A DNA stretch of 64,000 nucleotides from Branchiostoma belcheri. Its lineage: Eukaryota; Chordata; Leptocardii; Amphioxiformes; Branchiostomatidae. Shown here piece by piece: positions 17,648 through 28,864 of the stretch. The translations under genes and the position numbers were made by a program. The notes beneath the pieces were generated by a model. The model was given only the letters and a program-made list of their open reading frames with translations, had not been told where the DNA came from and did not search any database. The stretch's first letter is position 1; the number at the start of each line of letters is the position of its first letter. Where the stretch lies: positions 400,412 through 464,411 of the forward strand of contig NW_017803135.1 of assembly GCF_001625305.1 (NCBI RefSeq). The letters are read 5' to 3'.

Positions 17648-18437
17648 ACAGCATACCACTTCCGAAGCCTGGTAGAGGCTAAGAATTTGCTAGTGTTTGG
17701 GCTAGTTACCTCTGGGTACGGAAGTATTGTTTTGGGTGGCTTGAGTTAAGTTGCTTGTCCGACTTGCTTTCAGCTTCATATTGGGTAAGAGGTGATTTTG
17801 ACAGTTGACTGATAGGGAGGACTCTGATCTCTTGAGTATTTTTCTATCTTTCTAATCTTCATTGATGTAAATGTGAAGACTTCATGTGAAACATTAAAAT
17901 TTTGAAAGTTTCTTTTGTCACCTACAAAATTAGAAATTAGCACGAATGCAAGTGTACAATAAAGATAGAAGTAGATGTACAGTAGTATACATTGTCACTT
18001 CATACTATGCCGAATTCTGTACAACACAAAAGTTCCACAGAATTGTAGTAGTTGCCATGCATTGTATTTCATTAGAACACAGTGATAAAGTTGTGTTATA
18101 GTATACGTTTGTCCAGATAGTATTTAAGCTTCAGAAAACTTTGTTGAAGTTTTCTTACAAAGCTTTCTTAGTATTGTAGAGAACTTTGATTGCAGTACTT
18201 TCCTCAGCTGCAAGATGTCGCTTGTGAGCCGACATGCCGGAAATGCCCACCATTTTGGAGATCAGAGGTCAAAGTCAAGTTACTCTATGCTACATTGAGT
18301 CACATGCAGGGTGAAAGTGCAGACTGTACGTAGTGCAGATTTAACGTAACAAAGTTTGAGAGCAAAGTCCATGGCAGGCGGCACATGACTCTCTCCCTTG
18401 GAACCCGTGGTGAATTCAGCACCTTACTTACTTAGAC
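17648..18437. other. 3' UTR of the TRIM/Deltex gene and spacer
   Basis: The stop codon is followed by a MITE end (GAAGCCTGGTAGAGGCTA near 17667) and a copy of the GGAAGTATTGTTTTGGGTGGC repeat (17708-17830). A likely polyadenylation signal AATAAA lies at 17958-17963. The rest, to the LINE fragment at 18438, shows no gene. Confidence 0.5.
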
Positions 18438-18640
18438 TTAGGGGCTCCCGCGTCTCGTGACGCATGAGGCAGTCAAAGCAGCCCAGCTTCCTCTGTCAGC
18501 AGCCAGCCTCAAGGCTTCCTTCCAGCTCATGCTGACTGCCTGAAGGTCTCTCTCCACTGTCTGTCGCCAGTTCATCTTTGGGCGCCCCCTCCTTCTCCGT
18601 CCTTCTGGGCACCACTGTAGGACCTGGTTGGCGAGAATTC
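18438..18640 (-). mobile_element. LINE 3' fragment: C-terminal end of a reverse-transcriptase ORF
   Basis: Read on the minus strand, an open frame encodes a LINE-type RT C-terminus: VLQWCPEGRRRGRPKMNW followed by RQTVERDLQAV, SWKEALRLAADRGSW and a stop at 18438-18440. The RRRGRPK..TW..T.E.DL..L..SW.EA..LA.DR..W signature is typical of non-LTR retrotransposon tails. Only about 65 codons remain, so it is a dead 5'-truncated copy. It lies directly upstream of the thioesterase-like gene. The LINE clade cannot be told from this piece. Confidence 0.75.
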
Positions 18641-18778
18641 AGCACCACCGGCTCAAAAACACGCCAGCACTTGAAGTGTGCCACGGATCTCAGTTTTATT
18701 ACTACAAAGCTGCATTCGACTTTTACTTCAGACTGGAACCTCAATTGTTGCACTAGAAACACCGAGTGAGGAGTCAAC

Positions 18779-19975
18779 ATGAAGAACAGGGTGAGCGAAG
18801 ACGGCACCAAGCTTGTGGCAACCTACGAACTCAACGCGATCCACCTCGATCGGACGGGCGCCCTGAAGCCTTGGACCCTCTCGCAAGGGAAGCAGGACAT
18901 TTCGGCCCATGGACGCTTCGGCCATGGACATTTTAGGACACTTCGGCCACATGCGGTGGACGTTTCGGCCACATGCCGGGGACACTTCGGCCACGTTATT
19001 TATTAAGTTATCAAATAAATGTACGGTGTACTATATGATATGATGTATGAACACATACCGATTATTCGGAAAATCTATGGAATAATAAAGTGTGTTGAAC
19101 ATCCCCTTTTTTGTGATACGTTTCATACTCTTCTCGAACATACTGCAATAAAACCCACCTCAGTTATATTTGAAATATACATGTAACGCCCTTTTGTCCG
19201 ACGACGTCTCTGCGTACCTTACACGCTCATATGATTTCCAATAGAAATGTAAGAATCATTTGGAAAACTAATGACAAGAAACACGAACTTGTGTATAACC
19301 TTCACCGAAATCCAACTGTCGGATGTCTTCGGAACTCCAGTCGCCGTGTTCTCACGATACCAGCAGTTCCACCTTCATCCGGAATTCTACACCAAAGTCA
19401 AGTACAACTCCGCCGCAGAGGTTGTGGCAGAGATCGGGCACGTTGGCAAGACTTCCTACGTCATCCAGGGGAGTGTTTGTCTTAAGACTTCCAAGGAAAG
19501 CTTGTGTAGCTTTAACACTCACTTGGTGCACGTAGACATGTCGACTCGCCAACCGACCGCCCTTCCAGAAAATCTTAGGAGGAAAGGAAAAGGCCCCAGG
19601 CCAGCTTTTAGCCTGCCGGTCCCGCCAGATACTCCGCCCATGTACTCCTGCAAGTTTAGGGTCGGAGAGAGCGATATTGACGGCAACGGACACACGAACC
19701 AGTCCGTATACGTACGACTGTGTTCCGATACGGCTGCGTTCGGTACGAAGGCCGGTAGGTACACATCGCTGTCGGGAGACGCGCTGAAGTATCCTGTCAA
19801 GAAAATCGCCATCTTGTTTCAGAGAGAAGCTTCCATGGGAGACGTGTTGGAAGTACAGTCGTGGGAAATCCCGTCCAAGCCTGTCTCCTTGTTGTTTCAG
19901 GTCAAAAGAGGGGAAGACGACATCGTGCGATGTTTGTTTGAATTGTATGAACACTTCGAGAGGGCAAAACTTTAA
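18779..19975 (+). CDS. Double-hotdog acyl-thioesterase-like protein (gene model uncertain in its 5' part)
   Basis: Likely hydrolyses or binds acyl-thioesters; the substrate is unknown. The solid part is the open frame 19253-19975 (ATG at 19271, stop 19973-19975). It holds the end of one hotdog unit (KVKYNSAAEVVAEIGHVGKT..HLVHVD) and a second with the 4HBT-like pattern GESDIDGNGHTNQSVYVRL followed by long beta strands to a FELYEHFE end. Upstream, an ATG at 18779 opens a frame with VATYELNAIHLDRTGALKPW, which looks like the first strand of hotdog 1. That frame then runs into repeats of CATTTCGGCC-like units (18898-18992) and stops at 19004. No good donor or acceptor joins the two parts, so the central helix of hotdog 1 is missing. 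Either the first exon was disrupted or an exon is misread. Confidence 0.6.
18898..18992. repeat. Short tandem repeats of a TTCGGCCACATG-type unit
   Basis: At least five variants of GGAC(A/G)(T/C)TTCGGCCA(C)ATG lie in tandem, exactly where the first hotdog frame of the thioesterase-like gene loses similarity. They read through in frame and could be an expansion that disrupted the exon. Confidence 0.7.
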
Positions 19976-20476
19976 GAAGACATCTATGGTGTCAAAGAGT
20001 ATACTATAGGTTTCACTACACATTGACGCAAGTTGTAAAGCTGCTTAGTACTGATGTGAATGTTGTCCTTTCCCTTTGAGGTTGACATCTCACTGTCTCA
20101 CAGATTGTGTACAGTTAATCTAGTATTAATCATGGATGTAAGGGAAAGAGGGCAAAACTACAAGGAAACATCCATTATGCCCACAAATAGTAATGCTAAA
20201 GTACTCAGAACACACTGTTCATGATCAAAGGGCAGGTAACTATAATGACGTTACCTATGAGAAAAGCCGGTCGATAAACCATCAGCCTAATTATTAAAAC
20301 AGGCTTCAAAAATTTCTATCATTATAAAGATATCCATGATGTCAACAAGTTGTAATGATTGCAAGTACACTCCGTCGATGATGACAAATAGAGTTTATTC
20401 AACTTTGATGCATCAAAATAAAAATTGTATACGATATATTGTAAAATGGTCTTTTCCCTGTGGCTATGTAGTATGT
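19976..20476. other. 3' flank of thioesterase-like gene
   Basis: No gene is visible. A candidate polyadenylation signal AATAAA is at 20417-20422. The stretch separates the + strand thioesterase-like gene from the minus-strand SDR gene, so the two are convergent. Confidence 0.5.
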
Positions 20477-20481
20477 GTGTA

Positions 20482-20536
<55 letters not shown>

Positions 20537-20735
20537 ATGTACCTGTAGGCGTGTGTGTGAGTATATGTGAGTGTGTGTGTCTATAGGTGTGTGTGTGTGG
20601 CTGTGCCTGTATGTGCGTGTTTGTGTGTAAGTGTGTGTGTGTGTGAGTGAGTGAGTGTGTGTTTGTGTGCCTCTGTGTGTGTGCCTGTGTGTGTGTATGT
20701 GTGTGTTTCTGTGTGTGTGCCGTGTGTGTGTGCTT
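20477..20735. repeat. Degenerate (GT)n microsatellite
   Basis: A pure GT core at 20483-20535 is followed by about 200 bp of GT-rich sequence broken by AGTGAGT, GTGCCTGT and similar. It abuts the 3' end of the minus-strand SDR gene, so its complement is probably the 3' UTR of that gene. Confidence 0.9.
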
Positions 20736-20752
20736 GTAAGCATCTAGCACCA

Positions 20753-23700
20753 TCATGGACTGAACACGTTGAGGATGAGATAGTCCTCCAGCCATCCCGG
20801 CAGGATGCGGACCTTGGAGATGGGCCAGGTGTAGGATGGGACGTAGATCTCCCTGGTCCTGGTCGCCCCTCCGCGCAGAATGGTCGCGGCCGTCTCGTCC
20901 ACTGGCGCGGCAGTCTCCAGTAACTTCTCTCCTCCTGGCATTTTCTGGAACACAGATTTTTGCACGGATAAAGTTAACACTTTTGTTTCAACACAAAAAA
21001 TGCAAATATTCTCACCTCTGGCTTTCGACTAGTTACTCTGGTCTTCCACAGACTGACCTTGAGTGAGGCTTGTCACGTCAACACTAGGAATGCATGATTT
21101 GTTATTTGCAGAAGGAAAACATTGTTTTTGCTATATTTCTCTTCTCTTCTTCTCCAAACACATTGGGTCAATGACTTGGACCAGGCGTCTGTCACCATGG
21201 TAACTGATGCTGAGGCAGACACCCTGTGGTGTTCGGTTACATTATGTTGCAAGTTGCAGGATGGAGTTTGAGGGATACACACACATTGTGTGCATGTTTG
21301 TGTGTGTGTATGTGTGTGTGTGTTTGTGTGTGTGTGTGTTTGTGTGTGTGTGCGTGCGTGTGTGTACTGTATGTGTGTGTGTGTGTGTGTGCGTGCGCGC
21401 GTGTGTTTGAGTAAGAATAAACATAGAAGTAGTCTGATATATCGCATCACGCCATTATTTGCCAAACAAACAAGCAAGCAAACAGAAAACCAACCAAACC
21501 GCTGTGTACCTTGACCATGTCCACTACTGAGTCCGTCCCTATGAACCCGGCCACCACGTACGACACGGACACCTCCTGCTCAGCCTTCATCAACTCCACA
21601 CGAAGCGAACTGAAGAACCCGTCCAGCGCGAACTTCGCCGTGCTCATGTATGTGAAGTACGGGCCGGGAAGCTTACCTGTGAAAAGAAAAGGGCAAATTA
21701 CAAACTAGTAATTATTTGGACGGTAAGAATTTTCTTGATAATATCAACGATATACACAAAGGCGATGTCCTCCTAAGTACCGGTAAATTGGTATCTTGCT
21801 GCTTTTCTTATTCATCTGTCTTTTTTCTGTCAGAAAACAAACCGGTGAGACGGGTAGAATCTGTATCCGTATAGCTGGTATAGCCACCTTAAGGTGTAAG
21901 ACACCAGCTTCGATCGCAGGCACGCGGCGGCAGCTGGTTATATTTTTACACTGAATGCCTGTCACATATATATAACCTTTACACATCTAAGTCTATTTAT
22001 ATAAAAACACAGAAATAAAAAAAAAAAATAAAGATAAACAAATAAATAATCTTACCTCCCAGGGAACCCATGACCACGATGTGCCCGTTTCCCTCCTTCA
22101 GCAGAGGCAGGGCCAGCGAGGCCAGCCGGACGTAACTGATCATGTTCACGTTCAGGAAGTCAACAAAAAACTCCATGTCAGGGTCCTGGTCCCACATCTG
22201 TAGCTTCGCCACCCTGTCGGTGAGGGAACCCAGACTCGAGCCTGCGTGGTTCAGAACCAGGTAGTCCAGCTTTCCTGCAAATAAATGATTATCATGAAAG
22301 TTGATCTGTATTGGTAGTAATCATAGTAAAAAGTTGAAGTTTATTCTAACACACCTGTTGTGTTGGAATAAAGTTTAACTTTTTACTATGCAAATGCATA
22401 GTGTTTAGCTTCACACTTCTCCAACATATTCATATAATGGTGGCCAGCCCCTTCAACTTTGTCCCGCAATTTGCTACATAATGTAATCCAACACCTCGTG
22501 GTGCCTGCTATAGCACCAGTTACCATGGTGACAGACATCTGGTCCAGGTTGACATTTTTTGTTTGGAAAAGAAGAAACAGAGCAAAAACAATTTGAGGAG
22601 AGGGCTGACATACGTTTCATAACTTTTTGCCCAATGCTCGAAAAATAAATGTGAATAAAATAAAATAAAAACATATATTTTCCTTTCGGGTAGGTTAACA
22701 TACAATTGCTTTAGCTAGGAAGACATGAATGGAACGGCTTTTTGTGCCCTTACCGAATTTCTCCTTGGCAGTTTGAATGGTTCTCTCACAGTCCTGTGGT
22801 TTCCCCATGTCCCCGGTCACGTAGTGCGCCTCCGCAGCACCTAAAGACTTCGCCTTTGCGACAACCTTAAACAGGCAACAAACAAAGACCAAAGATGACT
22901 ACTGACCGTTTTTCAATCGTTTTGGAATTTCAGAAAAAAGGATAGAAGAAAGAGAAAGGAATGCAGGAAGAAAGGAAGGAATGAAGGACGAAGAAGAAAT
23001 GAAGGGAGAGAGGGAGGAAGGAAGGAATTAAAGAAGGAAGGAAGGAAGGAAGGAAGGAAGAAAGAAAGAAACCGTCACCTCCTTGAGTCGGTTCTCCCTC
23101 CTGGCTGTGATGAGGATCTTCGCTCCCAGCCGAGCGTACTGGTACGCCATCTGTTCGCCGATGCCGGTACTGCAGCCAGTGATGACGACAGTGGCTCCCC
23201 GTATGGACTCTGGTATCCATAAGAAAAGGTGCCGATAGTGGCAATCAACAAGGGAAACAATAAAACGGACCCGGAAGCAGAATTAAAGCTGCATGTAGAC
23301 GTGTTCAAAATACTAGCCTGAGTGTCAGCCTTTTTAGCTTTCGTCCGCTCCCCACGATCCGCTACCGCCGAACTGTAACTCCTATATAGCTAGGGATTTC
23401 TGGGTTATACAGATACACCTGCGAGAGTTGGAAATGTACAAGGTGACCGTCAGAACTCAGTATACAGTATAGATATAGTTATAATGCCTGAATGAGCTGA
23501 AAATCTTTACAGAAAATGCACACTGGTCGGCGACCTCTTTAGTATACTACATTATTGTATATTGTATACTACGGGATCGAAATACGCTCAAAAATATCCT
23601 AACAGTGAAAAAACTGCCCCTCCCTTTTCCGACCCCATTGCTTGCATGTACAGCAGGTAGCTACTTCCGCATTCCTGGCGATATACGTAATAACATACCT

Positions 23701-23786
23701 GGGTCGAACCCATCGTAGCTCCAGTACACGCTAAGGCCCACTGCACCCAACAACACACACAGACTGGCCCACAGTAGACGAGACAT
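20753..23786 (-). CDS. 11-beta-HSD1-like short-chain dehydrogenase, paralog A
   Basis: Membrane-anchored SDR of 302 residues, by family an NADP-dependent steroid or retinoid oxidoreductase of the ER. Exons on the minus strand: 23786-23699, 23209-23079, 22865-22754, 22274-22056, 21676-21510, 20944-20753 (88, 131, 112, 219, 167, 192 nt). The N-terminus ([20 protein letters not shown]) is a signal anchor. TGCSTGIG is the cofactor glycine motif and ITARREN fits NADP preference. LVLNHAG stands for the NNAG segment. The active-site Ser is present in VVMGSLGG, but the YxxxK position reads M-S-T-A-K before FALDGFF, with a Tyr one residue too early (TYMSTAK). Divergent from paralog B across about 1 kb. 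Steroid specificity cannot be judged from sequence. Confidence 0.92.
21098..21424 (+). repeat. Interspersed repeat (GCAGAAGGAAAACAT..GTCACCATGGTAACTG..AATAAA) with GT microsatellite
   Basis: Non-coding unit that starts TTTGCAGAAGGAAAACAT, passes GTCACCATGGTAACTGATGC, ACACCCTGTGGTGTT and TTACATTATGTTGCAAG, and ends GTTTGAGTAAGAATAAA. Here a GT array (21283-21410) has grown inside it. Other copies are at 25655-25861, 27255-27440, 31807-31862, 32366-32420 and 32675-32808, plus a reversed one at about 22440-22600. The AATAAA-like end suggests a retroposed short element. Confidence 0.7.
22925..23070. repeat. Purine-rich (GGAA)n tract in intron 2 of SDR paralog A
   Basis: About 145 bp of GAAGGAAGG-type sequence directly follows the donor of exon 2 (on the coding strand it is pyrimidine-rich TTCC). 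Paralog C has the same kind of tract at the same place (29735-29876); paralog B has none. Confidence 0.9.
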
Positions 23787-24828
23787 GTTCTTCTATGGCA
23801 CGTAAAATTTACATACAGTAGCTACAAAACTTCACCAAGCTTTCAGTATGCTACTACTTTTGACTGTACTATTCTGCGGTTGTGTGTGGGGGACCGATTT
23901 GCTTAAACATAAAGCACAAATGGAAGGCCATTTTGAGAAATAACTTACTTTTGATCAAACGACACCCAGTATGACAAGTCATCTAAGGATTTGGATCAAC
24001 AACCAAACGAACAGAGTTTATTCGTTGTAGATATGAAGTAACGCCCCCGAAAAGTTAAATGGTCCAGTCCATACCAAAGCTGCTTGACAGGTGTGGGTTA
24101 CAAGGTGACCTTGGATAGCTAGCTTGGATAGCTTAGCTAAGAATAGCTAAGAAGAAACAACAAGCTCGGCGTTACAGCACTTTGAAAAACATTTTTTCCT
24201 CAATGACTTAGTTGATTGCGTTCCATCTGTCTACACAGCGACTATTCTTAAACAAATACATGCATGCCATACATACGCGTGTATATGTACGTTTATATGG
24301 CACCTGTACTTAAATATAATGTGTTTGTATGGTTTTCCTACACTCAGAGTCCCATGTGCAAGTCTACTGTAATATTGGGAATATCTCGTTGGGCATCTGA
24401 TGATACGTGTAAGGACTAGTAAATAGAATACTTAGTAATTCTTTTGACTAGACCTAGTCCGACCACACCTGAGGGGCGCGCTTTGTTCTTTTGTTGTTAC
24501 CTGTCTACTTTGGGTCAGTGACCTTGGTCCTTTTTTTGTTTACGGACTGAACCACCTCGACGCAAAAGGGGGTACAGATCACACATTTCCGCCAGTTTGC
24601 ATAAGTGAAGTGTAAATATACTTGCACGGTATCCGAACGACACGCACTACGTTACGAAAAATGTAGGTGTACGCAACGTTGACTCAACAGTTATGAAATG
24701 CCAGAGATTTTGTCACCACGCCCACTTGCCCCCCTCCCCGTATAAAATACACATTAGACAAGTCCTGCACTGAAGCTGTCGTCTTGTCAAGTTGAAGAAC
24801 AAAGTTTGGCTGTTTGCACACAGCAAAC
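23787..24828. promoter_or_regulatory. Divergent promoter region between SDR paralogs A and B
   Basis: The 1042 bp between the start codons of the minus-strand paralog A and plus-strand paralog B contain no reading frame of interest and must hold both promoters unless first non-coding exons lie elsewhere. A TATA box for B is at 24741. No CpG-rich block or symmetric core promoter was noticed. Confidence 0.6.
24741..24748 (+). promoter_or_regulatory. TATA box of SDR paralog B
   Basis: TATAAAAT follows a CCCACTTGCCCCCCTCCCCG block and lies 88 bp upstream of the ATG at 24829, so transcription probably starts near 24770 in the TCCTGCACTGAAG region. Upstream of paralog C a related arrangement (CACGCCCCC..CAGCCCTGCACTAG, 28793-28828) is kept without a clear TATA. 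Confidence 0.6.
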
Positions 24829-27800
24829 ATGTCTCGTCTACTGTGGGCCAGTCTGTGTGTGTTGTTGGGTGCAGTGGGTCTTGGCGTGTACTGGAGCTAC
24901 GATGGATTCGACCCAGGTATGTTGAGTAAATAGATCGCTATGAATGCATAAGTAGCCGCCCGGGCAGTACTTGCAATTAAGGATCGGAGAAGGGGGAGGG
25001 GCAGTTTTTTTTTCACAGTGTGGAAATATTTGAGGACATTTCGATCGCCCATTGTGTACAATATTAAAACGTCAGTGATCTCCAAGCAGTGTACATGTAT
25101 CTGTACAAATTGGCCACATTCAGACAAACTATATATATATATTTATAACATAGAAGTTATGTTGAATTGGGTCAAGGGTTCCAGGTTTAGAATGAGGTAA
25201 ACCAAATCAAACCATAGTAAACGAATTCTTCAAAATCTGTGACAAGAGAGACAGAAATTTGGGAGGGGCAAATTATACACACTGCTATATTGAAAATGCA
25301 ACAAAGCAACATTCTGAAATACACACCGGATGTTTCTGCTTGCTGTAATTCTTGAAATTTAAAAAAGTTTTTCTTCAAAAGAGTCTATCCGAGGAGCTAC
25401 AGTCGTGATCACTGGCTGCAGTACCGGCATCGGCGAACAGATGGCGTACCAGTACGCCCGGCTGGGAGCGAAGATCCTCATCACAGCCAGGAGGGAGAAC
25501 CGGCTCAAGGAGGTGACGAGATTTCTTTAGTTTACACAGAGAACGTCTACGTATATTGGTGACTACAAAATGCTTTGCAGAATGCGTTTCTTCCAAAACA
25601 GCAACAAAGTCATTCTGTTTTCTTTTTTTTCTTTTCATGTTTAGCTTTGCAGAAGGAAAACATATTGTTCTTGCTCCGTTTCTTTTTCTTGTCCAAGCAA
25701 AAAAGGTCAATAACCTGGACCAGACGGCTGTCACCATGGTAACTGGTGCTGTACTAGCAGACACCCTGTGGTGTTATGTTTGGTTACATTATGTAGCAAG
25801 TGGCAGGATAGAGTTGGCGGGGCTGGCCACTATATATGTAAATGTGTTAAGAATAAACAGAGTGGTAACTTGTTAGGCTAGACCTAGTTTAGGTAGACAT
25901 TATGTATTTACTTTGCAAATGCTACTCTTCTAGTTGTCTTATTTCTTACCTGTTGCACTTGATCTGTTAAAGGTTGTCGCCAAGGCGAAGTCTTTAGGTG
26001 CTGCGGAGGCGCACTACGTGGCCGGGGACATGGGGAAACCACAGGACTGTGAGAGAACCATTCAAACTGCCAAGGAGAAATTCGGTAAGAGCGCAAAATG
26101 TTAATTTTTGGACCCTCTCTGGCCAATGGATACTGCCTGGTCAATTTGACACTGTCTTTTGCCACCCTAGGAAACTTGAAACTTTATTGAAACATGAGGA
26201 TCTGCTTGGAGATTAACAAAATGGTTAGACATAGGGGAAAAACGTTGTGTTTCCTGTTATGACGAATTCCACGTCTTTGGTGTTTCCTTTATTTTTGTAG
26301 GAAGGTTGGACTATCTAATCCTTAACCACGTCGGTTCAAGTTTTGGATCGGTCTCCAAACTGGCCGAAAACATGAGGTTGTGGGAAGACAACCTGGACAT
26401 GGACTTTTTCTTTGACTTCATCAACATCAACATGATCAGTTACGTCCGGCTGGCCTCCCTGGCTCTGCCTCTGCTGAAGGAAAGTAATGGGCACATCGCG
26501 GTAATGTCTACTTTCGGAGGTAAATAATTTTTTGTATTTTTTGGGCTTTGACTGCTGTTCTCTGAGAAAAAAATATCTAACAAGAATTCAGAGATTTGAT
26601 AAGACTTCCGGGAAGTCTACTGAATCCCCCCCCCCCATTCATCTAATTCGTACTGGCTCCCGTTTAGATTATGAGGTCTTTGACCTGCTGTCATTCTGCC
26701 TGTCAATCTTCCCCTCTAACCCATGTGCTGTCAACCTACTCTGTCCGGACAAACAAACACACAAACCTATAGCTCAGCCACCCAAAACAATGCTTTCTTG
26801 TCCGTAAGTAAATGTTAAACGTCACAATTATACAAAACGTACGTTTGGTTTTAATACTAGTACTTATAATAGAAATTTAGCTTATGGACGATGTCTCTAT
26901 TTTTTTTCCGACACAGGGAGGATTCCGACCATGTATTTTTCATACGGCAACACGGTAAAGTACGCGCTGGACGGATTTTTCACCTGCCTCCGAGCCGAGC
27001 TGATGAAGGCTGACCGTAACGTGTCGGTCACGCTGGCCATGCTGGGATTGGTGCACACTCCAAATGTCGAGGCTATCATGAAAGTAATGATCAACAATAA
27101 TCAGAAAAATACCCATACGTTTGTATATTGTAATATATCCTAACAATGTATCATGTATATTGTACTTGTAAATTATATACAGCTGGTGTGATACGCCGAA
27201 GAGCGGTTATACGGATACAGATATACTACTACTCTGTTCATTCTCAAACACATTCATATATATATATATGGTGACCAGCCCCTCCAACTCTGTCCCGCGA
27301 CTTGCTACTTATTGTAACCCAACACCACAGGAGGGTGGCTGCTACAGTTGCCATGGTGACAGCCGTCTGGTCCCGGCCATTGACCTTAAGTGTTTGGAGA
27401 AGAAGAACAAACGGAGCAAAAACAAATTGTTTACGTTCTGCGAAAACGCCAATCGCTCATAGAGGGTCTGCACACGAAGCTAATACAGCCTCCTTCGTTT
27501 CCTGATGCAGACCTAATCTCCCAGCAGATCTTTTGGTGGGAGTAAGACAGTATCAAATCGGCCAGTCTGTAACCATTTCCCCACCGAAGGTTAATGCAGA
27601 CCTATCCTTTGACGAATATCAGTGACTGTTTTGCCTAAAATGTTTCACCGCAGAAAACCGGAGACGAGGACATGTTGGCTATGGCCGCCCCGGTGGACGA
27701 GACTGCCCTAGCGGTTATCCGGGGAACTGCAACCCGCACCAGGGAGCTCTACTACCCCTTCTACTCCTGGCCGATCTCCAACATCAGGCTTCTTCCTACT

Positions 27801-27845
27801 TTCTTACAGGACTACCTGATCTTAAACGTTCTAGCCCCAAAATAA
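24829..27845 (+). CDS. 11-beta-HSD1-like short-chain dehydrogenase, paralog B
   Basis: Same protein family and length (302 residues) as paralog A. Exons 24829-24916, 25382-25512, 25973-26084, 26301-26519, 26917-27083, 27654-27845 have the same lengths and phases as in A. N-terminal signal anchor nearly identical to A; TGCSTGIG and ITARREN are intact; LILNHVG replaces NNAG. The serine region reads VMSTFGG, so Thr sits where the usual second Ser is. The catalytic region reads YFSYGNTVKYALDGFF: Lys is kept, but the position of the catalytic Tyr is Gly, with Tyr one residue earlier. Stop TAA at 27843-27845. It could be a non-classical enzyme or a cofactor-binding protein. Introns contain copies of interspersed repeats. 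Confidence 0.92.
25655..25861 (+). repeat. GTCACCATGGTAACTG repeat copy in intron 2 of SDR paralog B
   Basis: Starts GCAGAAGGAAAACATATTG, contains GTCACCATGGTAACTGGTGC, TACATTATGTAGCAAGTGGC and ends near GTTAAGAATAAACAG. Same family as the copy at 21098-21424. Confidence 0.75.
26655..26805 (-). repeat. GCCACCCAAAACAATAC repeat copy
   Basis: The stretch ends CCACCCAAAACAATGCTTTC and includes GTGCTGTCAACCTACTCTGT. Relatives: 97-245, 8602-8665 and 17708-17830 in one orientation, and 30650-30745, 37300-37425 and 41650-41770 in the other. It is an interspersed non-coding family of about 120-150 bp. Confidence 0.65.
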
Positions 27846-28864
27846 GACCCATGTCACTTGCCTAAAATGTTTAACATTACACGAACATTATGTCTTATTT
27901 CATGTTGACACATGATGATGCAAAATTATTAGCATATGCGGTAAAATTTTAAACAAGTTGAGATTTTAACCATTTTAGTCACCTATTTTACTATTAGATA
28001 TATGTATCATGGTGCCATACATGTACCTGTATGTATGTTTGTGTTTTATGGGTTTTGGTTAACCTATCAAATTTCTTACCACCGTGTGCAGAGGTTTTGT
28101 TTCCATGTGTTTGTCTGTTTGTTTGCTTGTGTTTCCGTAGTTATCCAGTAACTACATCACAGTAGAGACACAGGGTATGAGAGAAGATGAAAAGAGATGT
28201 GAGGCATATTAAAAGACCTCCAGTGGGCACACAAGAATGAACCTGTTCTGTCTAATCTTCAAGCAGATCCCTTTTGGTGGCAAAAAGACAGTATCAAATT
28301 GGCCAGGCAGTATCCATTAGCCAGAGAAGGTCCGCGGCCACCGACGGGGGTCAGGACAAAAAAAAACGGCCATATATAAAAAGGTAACGATCATTCCCCC
28401 ACAACCTCTGCTTGGAGAGTAGTTCTGTCGAAAAGATTTGCATTGATCACAGCAGCATAGACCGACCACACCTAGCTGAGTACACACTATTCTTTGTTTT
28501 GTCTGCTGTCTAGGACCGGTATCTTCTTAAAGAATAAATGAATTAAGATAGACCTTAATTGTACGTTTATGCTCCTACATGTACAAGCTGAAGTACGATA
28601 ACAGGTCATGAATGAACAGTATACAGTATACACATTACAGCAAATATCTTACCGTAACTATACACACTAATGCGAACCACATGTATCGTTACTATTTACA
28701 AAATGACCACAATGAAAAGCGTCCGATCGGTCGATTTGAGTACAGATGCATTTCACCAGTGCGTAAACAAACGCCCCAAAGAACAAAAAGCCACGCCCCC
28801 TTCTGTCAGAATACAGCCCTGCACTAGCCAAGGGGTCAGATCAGAGTCAGAACTGGACACTACA
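27846..28864. other. Spacer between SDR paralogs B and C with presumed promoter of C
   Basis: No gene. It contains a complete MITE at 28252-28424 and, close to the start of paralog C, a block (28790-28830) resembling the core-promoter region of paralog B. Confidence 0.5.
28252..28424. mobile_element. MITE, 'TCTCCAAGCAGAT' family, with target duplication
   Basis: Termini TAATCTTCAAGCAGATCCC and CTCTGCTTGGAGAGTA; inside are GGCCAGGCAGTATCCATTAG and GTAACGATCATTCCCCCAC. GTTCTGTC is present immediately before and after the element, an 8-bp match in an expected 9-bp duplication. It is non-autonomous, without an open frame. Confidence 0.8.

Noticed and set aside
19352..20023. 223-codon minus-strand frame opposite the thioesterase-like gene
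   Set aside because: The plus-strand frame has clear hotdog motifs; the minus frame shows none and is its shadow.
20322..20795. 157-codon minus-strand frame rich in Thr-His
   Set aside because: It runs over the degenerate GT repeat and the 3' end of SDR paralog A in the wrong frame.
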